Shown here piece by piece: positions 1 through 8,250 of a stretch of DNA of 54,441 nt; within the stretch, counting starts at the first letter, position 1, and each line of letters opens with the position of its first letter. Source of the stretch: an uncultured Spirochaetaceae bacterium (GTDB lineage: Bacteria > Spirochaetota > Spirochaetia > Sphaerochaetales > Sphaerochaetaceae); the NCBI GenBank assembly GCA_944389275.1, contig CALXLT010000037.1:1-54441 (forward strand). The letters are read 5' to 3'. The notes under the pieces were generated by a model. It searched no databases and had not been told where the DNA came from. It saw nothing but the letters and a program-made list of their open reading frames with translations. The position numbers were made by a program, and so were the translations under genes.

Positions 1-66
1 ATGCAGGTCCAGCTGGTCGAGTATCTGGTCGATGGCATCCTTTTCCTTTGTGCTTTTCTTGGTCAT
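1..66 (-). CDS. IS256-family transposase, first 22 codons only
   Basis: An ATG at 66 (complement) is preceded by a good AGGAGA ribosome binding site about 7 bases upstream. The 22 codons visible start [14 protein letters not shown] and continue with ILDQLDLH. This resembles the N-terminus of many IS256/mutator-type transposases, which then continue into a DDE domain. The rest lies beyond the left edge, so completeness and activity cannot be judged. The gene sits inside, and is read in the same direction as, the interrupted reverse transcriptase. Confidence 0.6.
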   Translation of the reverse strand, partial: MTKKSTKEKDAIDQILDQLDLH

Positions 67-126
67 CTGCTGTATCTCCTTCCTTACAGTAGCATTTCCC
101 ATTTACACAAACTATCTTACAGGCCC
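1..126 (-). mobile_element. End of an IS256-family insertion sequence (partial)
   Basis: On the minus strand the group II reverse transcriptase reading frame is conserved up to the codons for Leu-Ala-Asn-Val (about 128-139) and then turns into unrelated sequence. That sequence reads like the left end of an IS256-type element: a TGTAAGAT-GTTTGTGTAAATGGG-like terminus, a purine-rich ribosome binding site, and the start of a transposase. The exact boundary is uncertain by several bases (about 120-128) because the other end and the target duplication lie outside the window. Inference rests on the transposase N-terminus and the abrupt loss of reverse transcriptase homology. Confidence 0.6.
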
Positions 127-784
127 AGACATTCGCAAGCACTGGGCTTATGAGCCCGCCCTGCGGCGTGCCTTTGTCGCTGTCCTGCAGTTCCGTGCCT
201 TCCATCACTCCTGCAATCAGAAAACGCTTGATGTATCTGATGAAGTTCTTATCAGCTATGTCGTGCTCTAGGAACCTGATGAGCCAGCCATGGTCAACGT
301 TATCAAAGAATCCCTTGATGTCCGCTTCCAGAACATAGTTCACCTTACTATGCATCACGGCATTGTCGATAGCCCTCACCACATCATGCGCGCTCCTTCC
401 TGCCCGGAATCCATATGAACAGTCGAGAAACCTCTCTTCGTATACAGCATTGAGAATATCCGCCATGACTCCCTGCACGAGCCTGTCCTCGTACGTTGGT
501 ATGCCCAGTGGCCTCATCTTCCCGTTCGCCTTCGGGATATAGGTCCTCCGCACCGGCAATGGCCTGTATGAGAATCTCTTCATCCTCTCAAGAAGATTTC
601 CAATGTTCTCTTCAAGGTTCTCACCGTACTCAGCCTTGCTCACGCCATCCACACCCTTTGCTTTCCTCGCAGGCTGTTTCAGGTGCATCGTCATAAGGCT
701 TTCCCTGTTCACATTCCTCATAAGGTTCTCCACCCTCGGGTATGACCGAGACTGTTGCCTTATTTCCTCGATTCCCGTTTCCAT
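127..784 (-). pseudogene. ltrA: Group II intron reverse transcriptase/maturase, interrupted
   Basis: The frame opens with ATG at 784, with AGGAGG ten bases upstream, and runs about 219 codons without a stop. Recognisable reverse transcriptase blocks follow in order: [20 protein letters not shown] (about residues 84-103), a block with [17 protein letters not shown], the first catalytic aspartate in [12 protein letters not shown], and [15 protein letters not shown]. The YADD catalytic motif, thumb, maturase (X) and any endonuclease domain should follow but are replaced by the IS256-type end. The protein as encoded here cannot be an active reverse transcriptase. The remaining part may lie beyond the insertion, outside the window. 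Confidence 0.85.
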
Positions 785-1277
785 GGCTTCTTCACCTCCT
801 GTGTGACCATGTTCCCATCTCGGAATCACTGACTTGCCATCCCCTTCGCTCCACATGCTTTCACATGCTTCATCACTACTATGGGATGGTCTGACTTCTG
901 CCTGATGTTCACAGAGCCTATTCCGTTCATAGGCTTCGGTTCTGCTTACCGCATAAGCGGAACCAGGCAGACCTCCCAGGTATGCACATGGCACCTCGCA
1001 TGCTCGCCAAGCTCTTCGACCCCGGTGGAAATCATCAGTCCCTCGCCCTGCGGTCTCTGATGTTGCTGCCTGCTGCGGTTACTAAGCGCATCGGCTTCCA
1101 CTTATCAGCTTAACGAGGCTCAATCGCTTCACTTTCGTTTTGGCTCTCATGCTTTCCGTCCTACGCTTAATGCTGGCCTCGCGGCTTCGCATCCAAGGAC
1201 TCGATACCGGCTGCTGGCTAGGCTTTGCCGGGACAGGAGTTTCACCTGTCTATGTCATATGCACCGAACTGGCGCAC
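785..1277 (-). mobile_element. Group II intron 5' ribozyme region (domains I to part of IV)
   Basis: These roughly 490 bases upstream of the reverse transcriptase hold no gene on either strand. On the minus strand they begin with GTGCGCC at 1277-1271, which fits the GUGYG 5' splice-site consensus of group II introns. They contain many short complementary segments, and just before the ORF a stretch with AGAAGTCAGAC and ATAGTAGTGATGAAGC, typical of bacterial group II introns. The 3' half of the ribozyme (domains V and VI) is not in the window. The 5' exon is the tail sequence downstream of rnz. The exact 5' end is inferred from the consensus only. Confidence 0.65.
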
Positions 1278-1382
1278 TAGTACCCGGCCCTCCTGCTCCC
1301 AGCCCCCTCCTCGGCCTTCTGGATCTCCTAATAGTATATACGCTCTAAGTCGATGTTTTGACCAACTTGGGAGGAAAGAATC

Positions 1383-1457
1383 ATGAAAGAACTTTTGGAT
1401 GCTCATGAAATCGCCGGAGATTCCTCCGGCTTGATGATTAAGACTTTGGATAAATAA
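1383..1457 (+). CDS. 24-codon ORF of unknown function
   Basis: A short plus-strand ORF begins MKELLDAHEIAG and ends at a TAA. It has a good ribosome binding site (GGGAGGAAAG, 5-6 bases before ATG), which is why it is listed. Part of it is a perfect 7-bp inverted repeat, GCCGGAG/CTCCGGC (1413-1419 and 1424-1430), which on the minus strand lies just after rnz and could help end that transcript, although no T-run follows. I do not recognise the peptide. It may be the remnant of a longer gene lost when the intron arrived, or chance. The stretch 1278-1382 shows nothing else. Confidence 0.25.
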   Translation: MKELLDAHEIAGDSSGLMIKTLDK

Positions 1458-1469
1458 GGCTTAGGAAAA

Positions 1470-2393
1470 TCAATCCTTGAGAGGGATATCAAAGGTCATT
1501 CTGTCCTTCGTGAGGACAGTCGCGGGGAATATCTCCCTGGCCTCCTTCTCCAGCACCCTCAGCTCCCTGTCTGAATAGCGTGGAGAGTAATGCTGCAGGC
1601 AGAGCTTGAGGCTGTTGCTATCCCGCGCGATCATCGCCGCCTCATAGGCGGTCATATGCTTCTTCTCGCGGGCTGTATCCCGGAGTCCTTTCTCAAACAT
1701 GCCCTCGCAGAACAGGAGATCGGAGTCATGGACGTAATCCGCGATCTCAGGGAAATAGAGGCTATCGGTCACATAGCTGAGCTTGCGGCCATCACGGCTT
1801 TCCCCCATCACCATGGCACTCTCGATGACCCTTCCGTCCTCAAGCGTCACGCTCTCCCCGCTCTGGAGCTGTCCCCAGAGCTTCCCCCTTGGCACTCCTA
1901 GCGCCTCTGCCTTGCCAGGGAAGAACTCGCCCTTCCTTCTCTCCTCGACAAGGCTATAGCCGAAGCAGGGCTTCGTATGCTGGAGGGGAAAGGCCTGGAC
2001 AGTGAAGCCCTCACCGGAATATATGATGCCGGTCTCAGCGGGGATGAACCTTATCTCATAATTGATATACATATCGAGGATGCGTCTCGATGACTCTATA
2101 TATTCCCCGAGTTTCTGAGGCCCGAATATATAGAGAGGCTCGGTCCTGTCTACCTGCGATGAGAGCATGAGGATGCCGGGAAGCCCCGTGACATGGTCTG
2201 CATGCATGTGGGATATGAATATCGCTGATATCTTCTTCCATCTCAGATTGAGCATCTTCATCGACACCTGCGTCCCCTCTCCCGCGTCGAATAGGAAGAG
2301 GTCACCATCACGCCTTACGAGAACCGATGTCAGGAAACGTCCTGGAAGCGGCATCATGCCGCTCGTGCCCAATGAAAATGCTTCTAGATTCAC
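1470..2393 (-). CDS. rnz: Ribonuclease Z (tRNA 3' endonuclease)
   Basis: This 307-residue metallo-beta-lactamase-fold enzyme removes 3' trailers from tRNA precursors in the cytoplasm. The zinc-binding motif HMHADH is at residues 62-67, followed by VTGLPG. The N-terminal GTSGMMPLPGR block and FDAGEGTQ (about 35-42) are standard for the family, and a late HYSPRYS block supplies another metal-ligand region. The length matches bacterial RNase Z. The start is a GTG at 2393 without a strong ribosome binding site, 12 bases after the preceding permease gene. It is the last gene of the long rnf-led run, so it is probably translated from that transcript. Confidence 0.93.
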   Translation of the reverse strand: MNLEAFSLGTSGMMPLPGRFLTSVLVRRDGDLFLFDAGEGTQVSMKMLNLRWKKISAIFISHMHADHVTGLPGILMLSSQVDRTEPLYIFGPQKLGEYIESSRRILDMYINYEIRFIPAETGIIYSGEGFTVQAFPLQHTKPCFGYSLVEERRKGEFFPGKAEALGVPRGKLWGQLQSGESVTLEDGRVIESAMVMGESRDGRKLSYVTDSLYFPEIADYVHDSDLLFCEGMFEKGLRDTAREKKHMTAYEAAMIARDSNSLKLCLQHYSPRYSDRELRVLEKEAREIFPATVLTKDRMTFDIPLKD

Positions 2394-2405
2394 AGCAAGA
2401 TATTA

Positions 2406-3539
2406 TCAGGGGACAAGGATGTTGGCAACATCGCTCCTGCCTAGCGATACCCGCACGGAGATGGCAGATACCGCGATCGAGAGAAGGAGCATGCACAAAA
2501 TGCCAAGCCACGGGATGGAGATGGAGAACGAACGCACATAATAGTCGAGGAAAGCCGGCTCGCTTCTGGCCACAAGGCCTATCATCGAAGGAGAGAGCAG
2601 CGAGAGCCCCATGCCGAGAACCGTTCCTGCGGCTATGGCTGAGAAAGTGAGAAGAAGGGTCATGGCCATGTATATCCTCACGATCCTGCCGCGCCCGGCC
2701 CCAAGCACCATGAGCTCCGCTATATCCTTCCTGTCCCGCGATACATAATGCTCAGCGGCATCAGCGGAGAAGAACGCGGCAAGGGCGGCGATGAGGAAGA
2801 GTATGAGATAAAGCACGGAAAGGGAGGACCGTACGTTCATATACGCTTCCCTGTTGAGGCTCTTGAATGAGGCAGCAGGAACGCCATGCTCCAGAAGGGA
2901 GGAAAGGATGGAATCCACATCCGAGCCCTCAGGAAGAAGTATCTCATAGCCATCGGCCTCGCCAAGGATGGAAAGGGGGATGAACGCAAGGCGGCTATCT
3001 AGCTGCGGATACACGGAATCGAAGACAGCCGCTACCGTTGCCAATAATGGCCTTGTCCTTCCGCTCTCCTTCTCGTACACCATCATCGTGAGCCTATCGC
3101 CGGGAGAAAGGCAAAGCTCATCGGCAAGGGAAGATGAGACTACAATGGGATTGCGAAGGGACGCATCAATTCTTCCGATTTCCAGCTCCTTTCCACGCAT
3201 CCCCGCAAGGTATCCATCATCCACTCCCTTGGCAATGACCGCACGCTCCCCTCCCTCGGCATAGAGAAGGGCCTCTGTATCCGCGACCTCTGCTATCTCG
3301 GCCCCATCAGGAAGAAGAGAGCCATCAAATGGGGCATAGGCGTAGATGGAGCCTGAGCCGAGGACCTCAAGCATACGGTCAATGCGATCCGAGACAGAGC
3401 TGATGAAGATCATGGCAAAGACAAGGATAGCTGTTATCAGGAAGATGATGGACAAAGGGAGGAATGACCTGAGGATATACCCCGGTCCCATCCCGATGCC
3501 GCACTTACGCGCTATCCATAGCTTATCAAACGTTCCCAT
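2406..3539 (-). CDS. FtsX/MacB-type ABC exporter permease
   Basis: This 377-residue inner-membrane protein has one N-terminal membrane segment (about residues 25-48), a large extracytoplasmic region, and three membrane segments in the C-terminal half (about 240-375). That is the FtsX-like layout of LolC/LolE and MacB. The cytoplasmic loop ELMVLGAGRGRIVRIY lies where these permeases contact their ATPase. The start overlaps the end of the ATPase gene by 14 bases, and a second permease lies just upstream of that gene. Together they form an exporter with two different permeases, as in LolCDE. The substrate cannot be read from the sequence; lipoprotein release or peptide export are the family precedents. 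Confidence 0.8.
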   Translation of the reverse strand: MGTFDKLWIARKCGIGMGPGYILRSFLPLSIIFLITAILVFAMIFISSVSDRIDRMLEVLGSGSIYAYAPFDGSLLPDGAEIAEVADTEALLYAEGGERAVIAKGVDDGYLAGMRGKELEIGRIDASLRNPIVVSSSLADELCLSPGDRLTMMVYEKESGRTRPLLATVAAVFDSVYPQLDSRLAFIPLSILGEADGYEILLPEGSDVDSILSSLLEHGVPAASFKSLNREAYMNVRSSLSVLYLILFLIAALAAFFSADAAEHYVSRDRKDIAELMVLGAGRGRIVRIYMAMTLLLTFSAIAAGTVLGMGLSLLSPSMIGLVARSEPAFLDYYVRSFSISIPWLGILCMLLLSIAVSAISVRVSLGRSDVANILVP

Positions 3540-4212
3540 CCAATAGCCTTCCCTCTGAAAGCGTGAGCATCCTGTCAGCCTTGGCCGCGAAATCCCTGTT
3601 ATGCGTCACCGTGAGCATGCACCGGCCCTCGCTCCTGACCGTATCGAGCATCAGGGCCTCGATAGAAGCGGCGGTACGCTCATCAAGGGAGCCTGTGGGC
3701 TCATCCGCGAATATCACCAAGGGCGATGGGGCAAGCGCACGGGCTATCGCCGCGCGCTGCCTCTCCCCTCCCGAAAGAAGGCGGGGCCTGTAATCCCTGC
3801 GATCAAGAAGCCCTACCTTATCAAGAAGGCGCTCCGCCTCGCTATATGCCTCTCGAGGCTTCATCCCCTGGATGAGAAGCGGCATGGCAGCATTCTCAAG
3901 GACCGTGAAATCCTCCAGCAGGAGCGATGACTGGAACACGAAGCCCACAGAGCGGGACCGGAGGCTCTGCATCTCCTTCGCAGAGAGCCCTGAGACATCC
4001 CTTCCTTCATAGAGGATGCGCCCCTCATCAGGGGCGAGAAGCAGAGCCGCGATTGATAAAAGCGTGCTCTTTCCAGATCCACTCCGGCCCGCTATCGACA
4101 CGACCTCCCCTTCCCTCAGGGAAAGATCAATACCTGAGAGGATATCAAGCGATGAACCATCCGGCATGCGATACGATTTGGTTATGCCTTCCAGGCGGAG
4201 AAGCTCACTCAT
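3526..4212 (-). CDS. LolD/MacB-type ABC transporter ATPase
   Basis: This 228-residue ATP-binding subunit has Walker A GRSGSGKST (about residues 42-50), the Q-loop in VGFVFQSSLLLEDFTVLEN, the signature LLSGGERQRAAIARALA, Walker B VIFADEPTGSLDE and the switch histidine in LTVTHNRDFA. The sequence around the Q-loop and the GERQRAAIARAL signature is typical of the LolD/FtsE/MacB subgroup that pairs with FtsX-like permeases. The gene overlaps permease genes at both ends (8 and 14 bases), so the three products are surely made together. I avoid the symbol lolD because the substrate is not shown. Confidence 0.88.
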   Translation of the reverse strand: MSELLRLEGITKSYRMPDGSSLDILSGIDLSLREGEVVSIAGRSGSGKSTLLSIAALLLAPDEGRILYEGRDVSGLSAKEMQSLRSRSVGFVFQSSLLLEDFTVLENAAMPLLIQGMKPREAYSEAERLLDKVGLLDRRDYRPRLLSGGERQRAAIARALAPSPLVIFADEPTGSLDERTAASIEALMLDTVRSEGRCMLTVTHNRDFAAKADRMLTLSEGRLLDGNV

Positions 4213-5257
4213 TCCTCAGAACCTCCATAAGATCTGCCTTGCGTTCCGCTTTCTCCTCGGCTATCCCTATCACGGCAGCCCCTGCTGCCATCAGAAGAGA
4301 AAGGCATATGAAGGTCCCGAGCGGAAATGCCAGCTCAGCGCCATAGAGCCCGAAGGACCTTATCACGCGCAATGCAAGCGGACGAAGCAGAACAGCGAGC
4401 ATGGCGCCTGCGGCAAGGCCAGACGCAAGCACATAAAGATAGGACAGGATGAACGATGCCGCGATACTGCCCCGTCCAAGCCCAAGAACCATCAACTCAG
4501 CCCTCTCTCCCCTCTTCAGTGCGAAGAAAGAGGCCGCGGATGAGCGAAGGGACACAAGGATCACGGCAAACAGCAGGGATAGGACAAGATACATAAGCAC
4601 CTTCTCTATCAAAAGCGCTGAATAAAGCCCAGCCTCCGCTTCCTTCCATGTCACGAGGCTGTAGCCATCGCGGCGGAGCGCCTCAGCATCCTCGTCATCT
4701 ATACCCTTCACCGCCGTGACCACATCATCCCCGCCGTAGAGCGAAAGAGGAAGGAACATATGTACGCTGTCGAACTCATAGCCCATACGGCTTGAATAGC
4801 GCCCTGACACCTCATATAGATGGCTCTGCGGCAGCATCGCGCCGCTCCTGCCTCGCCGGAGCATCGCAGCGCTGACCATGTCCGCAGGATAGGAATAAGG
4901 GACAACTATGCCCGACAGATCCCCTGATATATCCAACGCACCATCGTACCGGCTATCTATGAACCTTATCGTCATGGTCCTGCCTGAGACAAGCGCATCA
5001 GACTCGGCATAGGGAAAGACAGATGCTGAAGGGAAGCGCGATGACATGGCCGCGGAGACATCCCCATCGATGACCGCATCAAAGGATCTCGTGTCCCTAA
5101 TGCTCTCCATCCTCGTGTCCTGCAGATACCCCATTATGGATATAACGGTAAGGAGCACGGTAGCGGAAAGCGCCGTTGCCACGGCTATCCTGATGCTGCG
5201 GAGCCTATGGCGGTTATATCCGGAGAAGCTATAGCGCAGGGAAAGGCGGAGTATCAT
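4205..5257 (-). CDS. Second FtsX-type ABC exporter permease
   Basis: This 350-residue membrane protein has the same plan as the other permease: an N-terminal membrane helix (about residues 24-45), an extracytoplasmic domain of about 170 residues, and three C-terminal helices with the loop RAELMVLGLGRGSIAASF. The two permeases share this loop, but the extracytoplasmic parts look quite different, which suggests a heterodimeric exporter rather than a recent duplication. Its start overlaps the end of the exported beta-repeat protein gene by 4 bases (ATGA), tying transporter and exported protein together. The C-terminus KADLMEVLRNE is typical of FtsX/LolC permeases. Confidence 0.8.
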   Translation of the reverse strand: MILRLSLRYSFSGYNRHRLRSIRIAVATALSATVLLTVISIMGYLQDTRMESIRDTRSFDAVIDGDVSAAMSSRFPSASVFPYAESDALVSGRTMTIRFIDSRYDGALDISGDLSGIVVPYSYPADMVSAAMLRRGRSGAMLPQSHLYEVSGRYSSRMGYEFDSVHMFLPLSLYGGDDVVTAVKGIDDEDAEALRRDGYSLVTWKEAEAGLYSALLIEKVLMYLVLSLLFAVILVSLRSSAASFFALKRGERAELMVLGLGRGSIAASFILSYLYVLASGLAAGAMLAVLLRPLALRVIRSFGLYGAELAFPLGTFICLSLLMAAGAAVIGIAEEKAERKADLMEVLRNE

Positions 5258-6144
5258 CTGAGGTTCTCGACCTCCCTTATCCTGAGCCCATCGCTGTCGA
5301 AGATGATCCTGGCGCGGGGCTTGCCGTCCTCATAGCGGATCTCCTCGATGCTTCCATCATCAAGATCGCTCCTGACGCTCTGAAGCGCGGATCCATCGTA
5401 TGTCGATACCGAGACAGCCTTGCCCTCGGCATAGCGCGTCACTTTGGACTGCCGTCCTCGCCTCTCTATCGCGGAGAGAAGCGTGCCATCATCGCTGTAG
5501 CGGTATTCCTCAACAACGCCGCTGCCCTCTGCCGAGAGTAGCCAGCCTTCCGGAGAGTAGATCTTCGTGACAGGGCGGCCGTCTATGGTCGATTCCTCCC
5601 TCCAGTTGCCGTTCTCCTCCAGCGTATATGACATAGGCGGAGTCCATGAGCTGTCATTATCCGAGCGTATCACGCTGCCGTCGAGCGTGTAGATATAGCA
5701 GGAAGGAAGGATGTAGCCGCTGATGTCCCCGGAGAATGCGGCGGGAGTGCCTGAGGCTGTATCGAGATAGACTATCCTCTTCGCCAGCTCCCCATCCACT
5801 GATATGGATACAGACGAAAGCCTATCCCCGTCATAGAAATATGTATAGGAAGTCTCCCTGCCGCCTTCCCTTATGGTGCTTCTCTCCCTCCGGCCATCTG
5901 AGATGACAACGCTCTCCTCATAGCCTTCGCTCTCCACCGTATAGCCCTCATCGGACTCAGTACGGACCATGACAGGATTCCCATCCAGATACAGGGTGGA
6001 GACCCCGCCATCCCTTTCCAGCTCGTAGCCAGAGCCATCGAGCATCGCCTTGGGGGAGATCTCCTGCCCGATCGAATTGGAGGAGAACACCGCAGCGGAA
6101 AGCGGAAGCGGCAGAAGAAGGCAGAGAAGAGCGAGCTTCCTCAT
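5254..6144 (-). CDS. Exported protein with YD/MORN-like beta repeats
   Basis: This 296-residue protein starts with a signal peptide (MRKLALLCLLLPLPLSAAVF) ending in AxA-like residues without a lipobox cysteine. The rest is made of short repeated units such as YTYFYDGDRLSSVSI, EYRYSDDGTLLSAIERRG and EIRYEDGKPRARIIFDSDG. This is the pattern of YD or toxin_WG/MORN-type beta-strand repeats. I cannot assign a function. Its start overlaps the end of ftsY by 4 bases and its end overlaps the ABC permease gene by 4 bases. It may therefore be the partner or cargo of the exporter, or a periplasmic scaffold; this is inference from position. Confidence 0.7.
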   Translation of the reverse strand: MRKLALLCLLLPLPLSAAVFSSNSIGQEISPKAMLDGSGYELERDGGVSTLYLDGNPVMVRTESDEGYTVESEGYEESVVISDGRRERSTIREGGRETSYTYFYDGDRLSSVSISVDGELAKRIVYLDTASGTPAAFSGDISGYILPSCYIYTLDGSVIRSDNDSSWTPPMSYTLEENGNWREESTIDGRPVTKIYSPEGWLLSAEGSGVVEEYRYSDDGTLLSAIERRGRQSKVTRYAEGKAVSVSTYDGSALQSVRSDLDDGSIEEIRYEDGKPRARIIFDSDGLRIREVENLR

Positions 6145-7022
6145 TTCTCTCCTAGCCCGAGAAGGCTATCAAGGTACTCATCCTTATCGAAGCGCCTTAT
6201 ATCATCATAGCCTTCGCCTACGCACACGAACACGACGGGAAGGGATAGCATCCGCCCGATCTGGACAAGGGCACCGCCCTTTGCGGCCGAGTCGTACTTG
6301 GTGAGGATGATGCCATCAAGCTTCACGGCCTCATTGAAGAGGGTTGCCTGCGAAACGCCATTCTGCCCCGTGGTGGCATCGATCACGAGGAACTTCCTGT
6401 AGTTCTCATCCTTCACGCCGCGGGCATGGATGACCTTGTCCATCTTCTTGAGCTCGCGCATCAGGTTTTCCTTGTTATGCATCCTTCCGGCTGTATCGGC
6501 AAGGATGAGATCGTCTCCCTGCGCCGCCGCGGAGGTTATCGCATCATAGATAACCGCGCCTGGATCAGAGCCCATCTGATGCTTTACGATGCGCATGCCA
6601 AGCCTCTCCGCGTGGATATCCAGCTGATCTACGGCCGCGGCGCGGAATGTATCGCCGGCGGCGAGGAGAACCTTGTATCCCTCGCGCGTGAAGTACTTCG
6701 ACATCTTCGCGATTGTCGTCGTCTTGCCGACCCCATTCACTCCAAGGATCATGAAGACAGAGAGCTCACCCTTCTTCGGCTCGGCATCATAGGACTGGAT
6801 ATACTCTGAAAGTATATCCTTCATCCTCGACTGGAGCTCAGAGGCCTCGGTTATGCCCTCCTTCTTCGCGATCTCCCTGAGCTTGTCGGAGATCTCCTCG
6901 GTCAGACGCGCTCCGAGATCCCCCTCGATAAGCGTGTCCTCCAGCTCCTCGAAGAACGCCTCGTCTATCTTCCTGCCTCCGAAAAGGCTCTTTATCTTCT
7001 CTCCGAACTTCTTAAAGAACAT
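6141..7022 (-). CDS. ftsY: Signal recognition particle receptor FtsY
   Basis: This 293-residue SRP GTPase receives ribosome-nascent chain complexes at the inner membrane. It has an NG domain with G1 GVNGVGKTTTIAKM (about residues 99-112), DTFRAAAVDQL, DTAGRMHNKENLM (G3) and TKYDSAAKGGA (G4 region). The Tyr in TKYD replaces the more common Leu but occurs in spirochaetes. The chosen start is the ATG at 7022 (MFFKKFGEKIKSLFGG), which gives the usual short amphipathic N-terminus. It has GGGAGG just upstream and follows the previous stop by one base. A longer in-frame opening to 7181 would add a non-family segment inside the upstream gene and is rejected. Confidence 0.95.
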   Translation of the reverse strand: MFFKKFGEKIKSLFGGRKIDEAFFEELEDTLIEGDLGARLTEEISDKLREIAKKEGITEASELQSRMKDILSEYIQSYDAEPKKGELSVFMILGVNGVGKTTTIAKMSKYFTREGYKVLLAAGDTFRAAAVDQLDIHAERLGMRIVKHQMGSDPGAVIYDAITSAAAQGDDLILADTAGRMHNKENLMRELKKMDKVIHARGVKDENYRKFLVIDATTGQNGVSQATLFNEAVKLDGIILTKYDSAAKGGALVQIGRMLSLPVVFVCVGEGYDDIRRFDKDEYLDSLLGLGEK

Positions 7023-7023
7023 A

Positions 7024-8250
7024 TCATCCTCCCATCCTGGCCATCTGGAAATAATCGAACATCGCATCCATGAGCTCCACCAATTGTACAAGGCTGAGAC
7101 CGGTGAAGGCAACCGCGACAGGGGCCAGATCCACGTCGGTATAGATGCCTGAGAGCGAGTTGGTCGCGACGAACGCGCCAAATGTCACGAGCGTCGCTAT
7201 AAGGCTGTCGTAGAAACGCCCCTTGGCCCTCTCTATCGTGTCATTCTCCGCCATCCACTCAGGTCGGAGCGATATCGAGATGGTATCGCTGATCTCGGTT
7301 GACTGCATCGAGAACGGAGAAAATCCATCATGCCTTGCCGCGATGGAGAACGGCACCGTGCCTTCCTCCACGACATGATTCACGACAGGTATCCCCTGAT
7401 AGTATATAGCAGCGTCATAAGGAAGGGATGAGATGAACGCGGGACCGGAGAAGAGCGGGACGAAATGGGGTGAAAGCACGGTGCTCTCATCAACATCGAC
7501 CGTTTCCTCTATCCTCTCGAACCGAGGGGAAGTATAGATGATCTCATGCTCACCCTTCTCAAGGGCGATCACGGAGCGCAGCGGGGTCACGGGGCTTCCA
7601 TCTATCGAAAGCGACACCACTGCCGGGATATCCACGGGAACGATGATGGTATCAGGGCTCTTGAGATAAGGAAGCAGCACGGAAAGGATCGAGTAGAACT
7701 CCTCATCGTCGTCAGATGAAAGGTACAGGGAGGAGTATGCCTCCCTGCCGTTTACCCAGAGCGTATGATCCGAAAGAAGCCCATCATCCTCAGTCTTCGA
7801 GACTATCAATAGGTCAAGATCATCGGAGAGCATCACATAGGAGAACGCTTCCTCGTCCCCTTTCATCAGGAACTCATTCTCCGCGTCGCTTACCGTGACT
7901 GAGACCACCTCAAGGATAAGCTCATCGCTCTCAGCAGCGCTCTCCTCCTCGTCCTCCATGGCCTCAAGGGCTTCCAGATTCTCGGCTGTGATGTATCCGA
8001 TGATCCTCTCGGCCTTCTCAGCTTCCCTTTCCCTCTCTGCCTTCGCCTCGTAGGAAGCGATGGAAGAGGATGAGGTCACGGGGCCTGAGAGGACCGAAAG
8101 GGCATCAAGAATCATCCGCAGGCTCCTCTCATCATCTGCGACTACCGCGGCTCGGAATGAAGCTGCTCCCAGCGCGATCGGCAGCAGGAGCAGCACAAGA
8201 GAGAGGCTAAGCCTCTTTAGCGAAATGGAGATAACTCTCAATGAACTCAT
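7024..8250 (-). CDS. Exported PEGA-like envelope protein of unknown function
   Basis: This protein of about 408 residues has an N-terminal signal sequence (basic residues, then LSLSLVLLLLPIALGA) and an acidic region near residues 60-110 rich in Glu, including a run like EALEAMEDEEESAAES. The middle holds two PEGA-like modules (around SLSIDGSPVTPLRSVIALEKG and AIYYQGIPVVNHVVEEGTVP). The C-terminus has hydrophobic helices that could anchor it. PEGA modules are small surface-layer or envelope beta domains. The start is ambiguous: ATG at 8250 gives the better signal peptide and has GGGGAG upstream, while an ATG at 8262 is also in frame. Both lie inside the 3' end of prfB, so translation is coupled. 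Function is unknown. Confidence 0.65.
   Translation of the reverse strand: MSSLRVISISLKRLSLSLVLLLLPIALGAASFRAAVVADDERSLRMILDALSVLSGPVTSSSSIASYEAKAEREREAEKAERIIGYITAENLEALEAMEDEEESAAESDELILEVVSVTVSDAENEFLMKGDEEAFSYVMLSDDLDLLIVSKTEDDGLLSDHTLWVNGREAYSSLYLSSDDDEEFYSILSVLLPYLKSPDTIIVPVDIPAVVSLSIDGSPVTPLRSVIALEKGEHEIIYTSPRFERIEETVDVDESTVLSPHFVPLFSGPAFISSLPYDAAIYYQGIPVVNHVVEEGTVPFSIAARHDGFSPFSMQSTEISDTISISLRPEWMAENDTIERAKGRFYDSLIATLVTFGAFVATNSLSGIYTDVDLAPVAVAFTGLSLVQLVELMDAMFDYFQMARMGG

Noticed and set aside
32..806. Several plus-strand ORFs at the left edge
   Set aside because: They are antisense shadows of the group II reverse transcriptase and the IS256-type end.
1413..1430. GCCGGAG/CTCCGGC hairpin as an rnz terminator
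   Set aside because: The stem is perfect but no T-run follows on the minus strand, so I do not list it as a terminator in its own right.
7023..7181. 53-residue N-terminal extension of FtsY
   Set aside because: It is the shadow of the PEGA-like protein's 3' end. The ATG at 7022 has a good ribosome binding site and a normal FtsY start.
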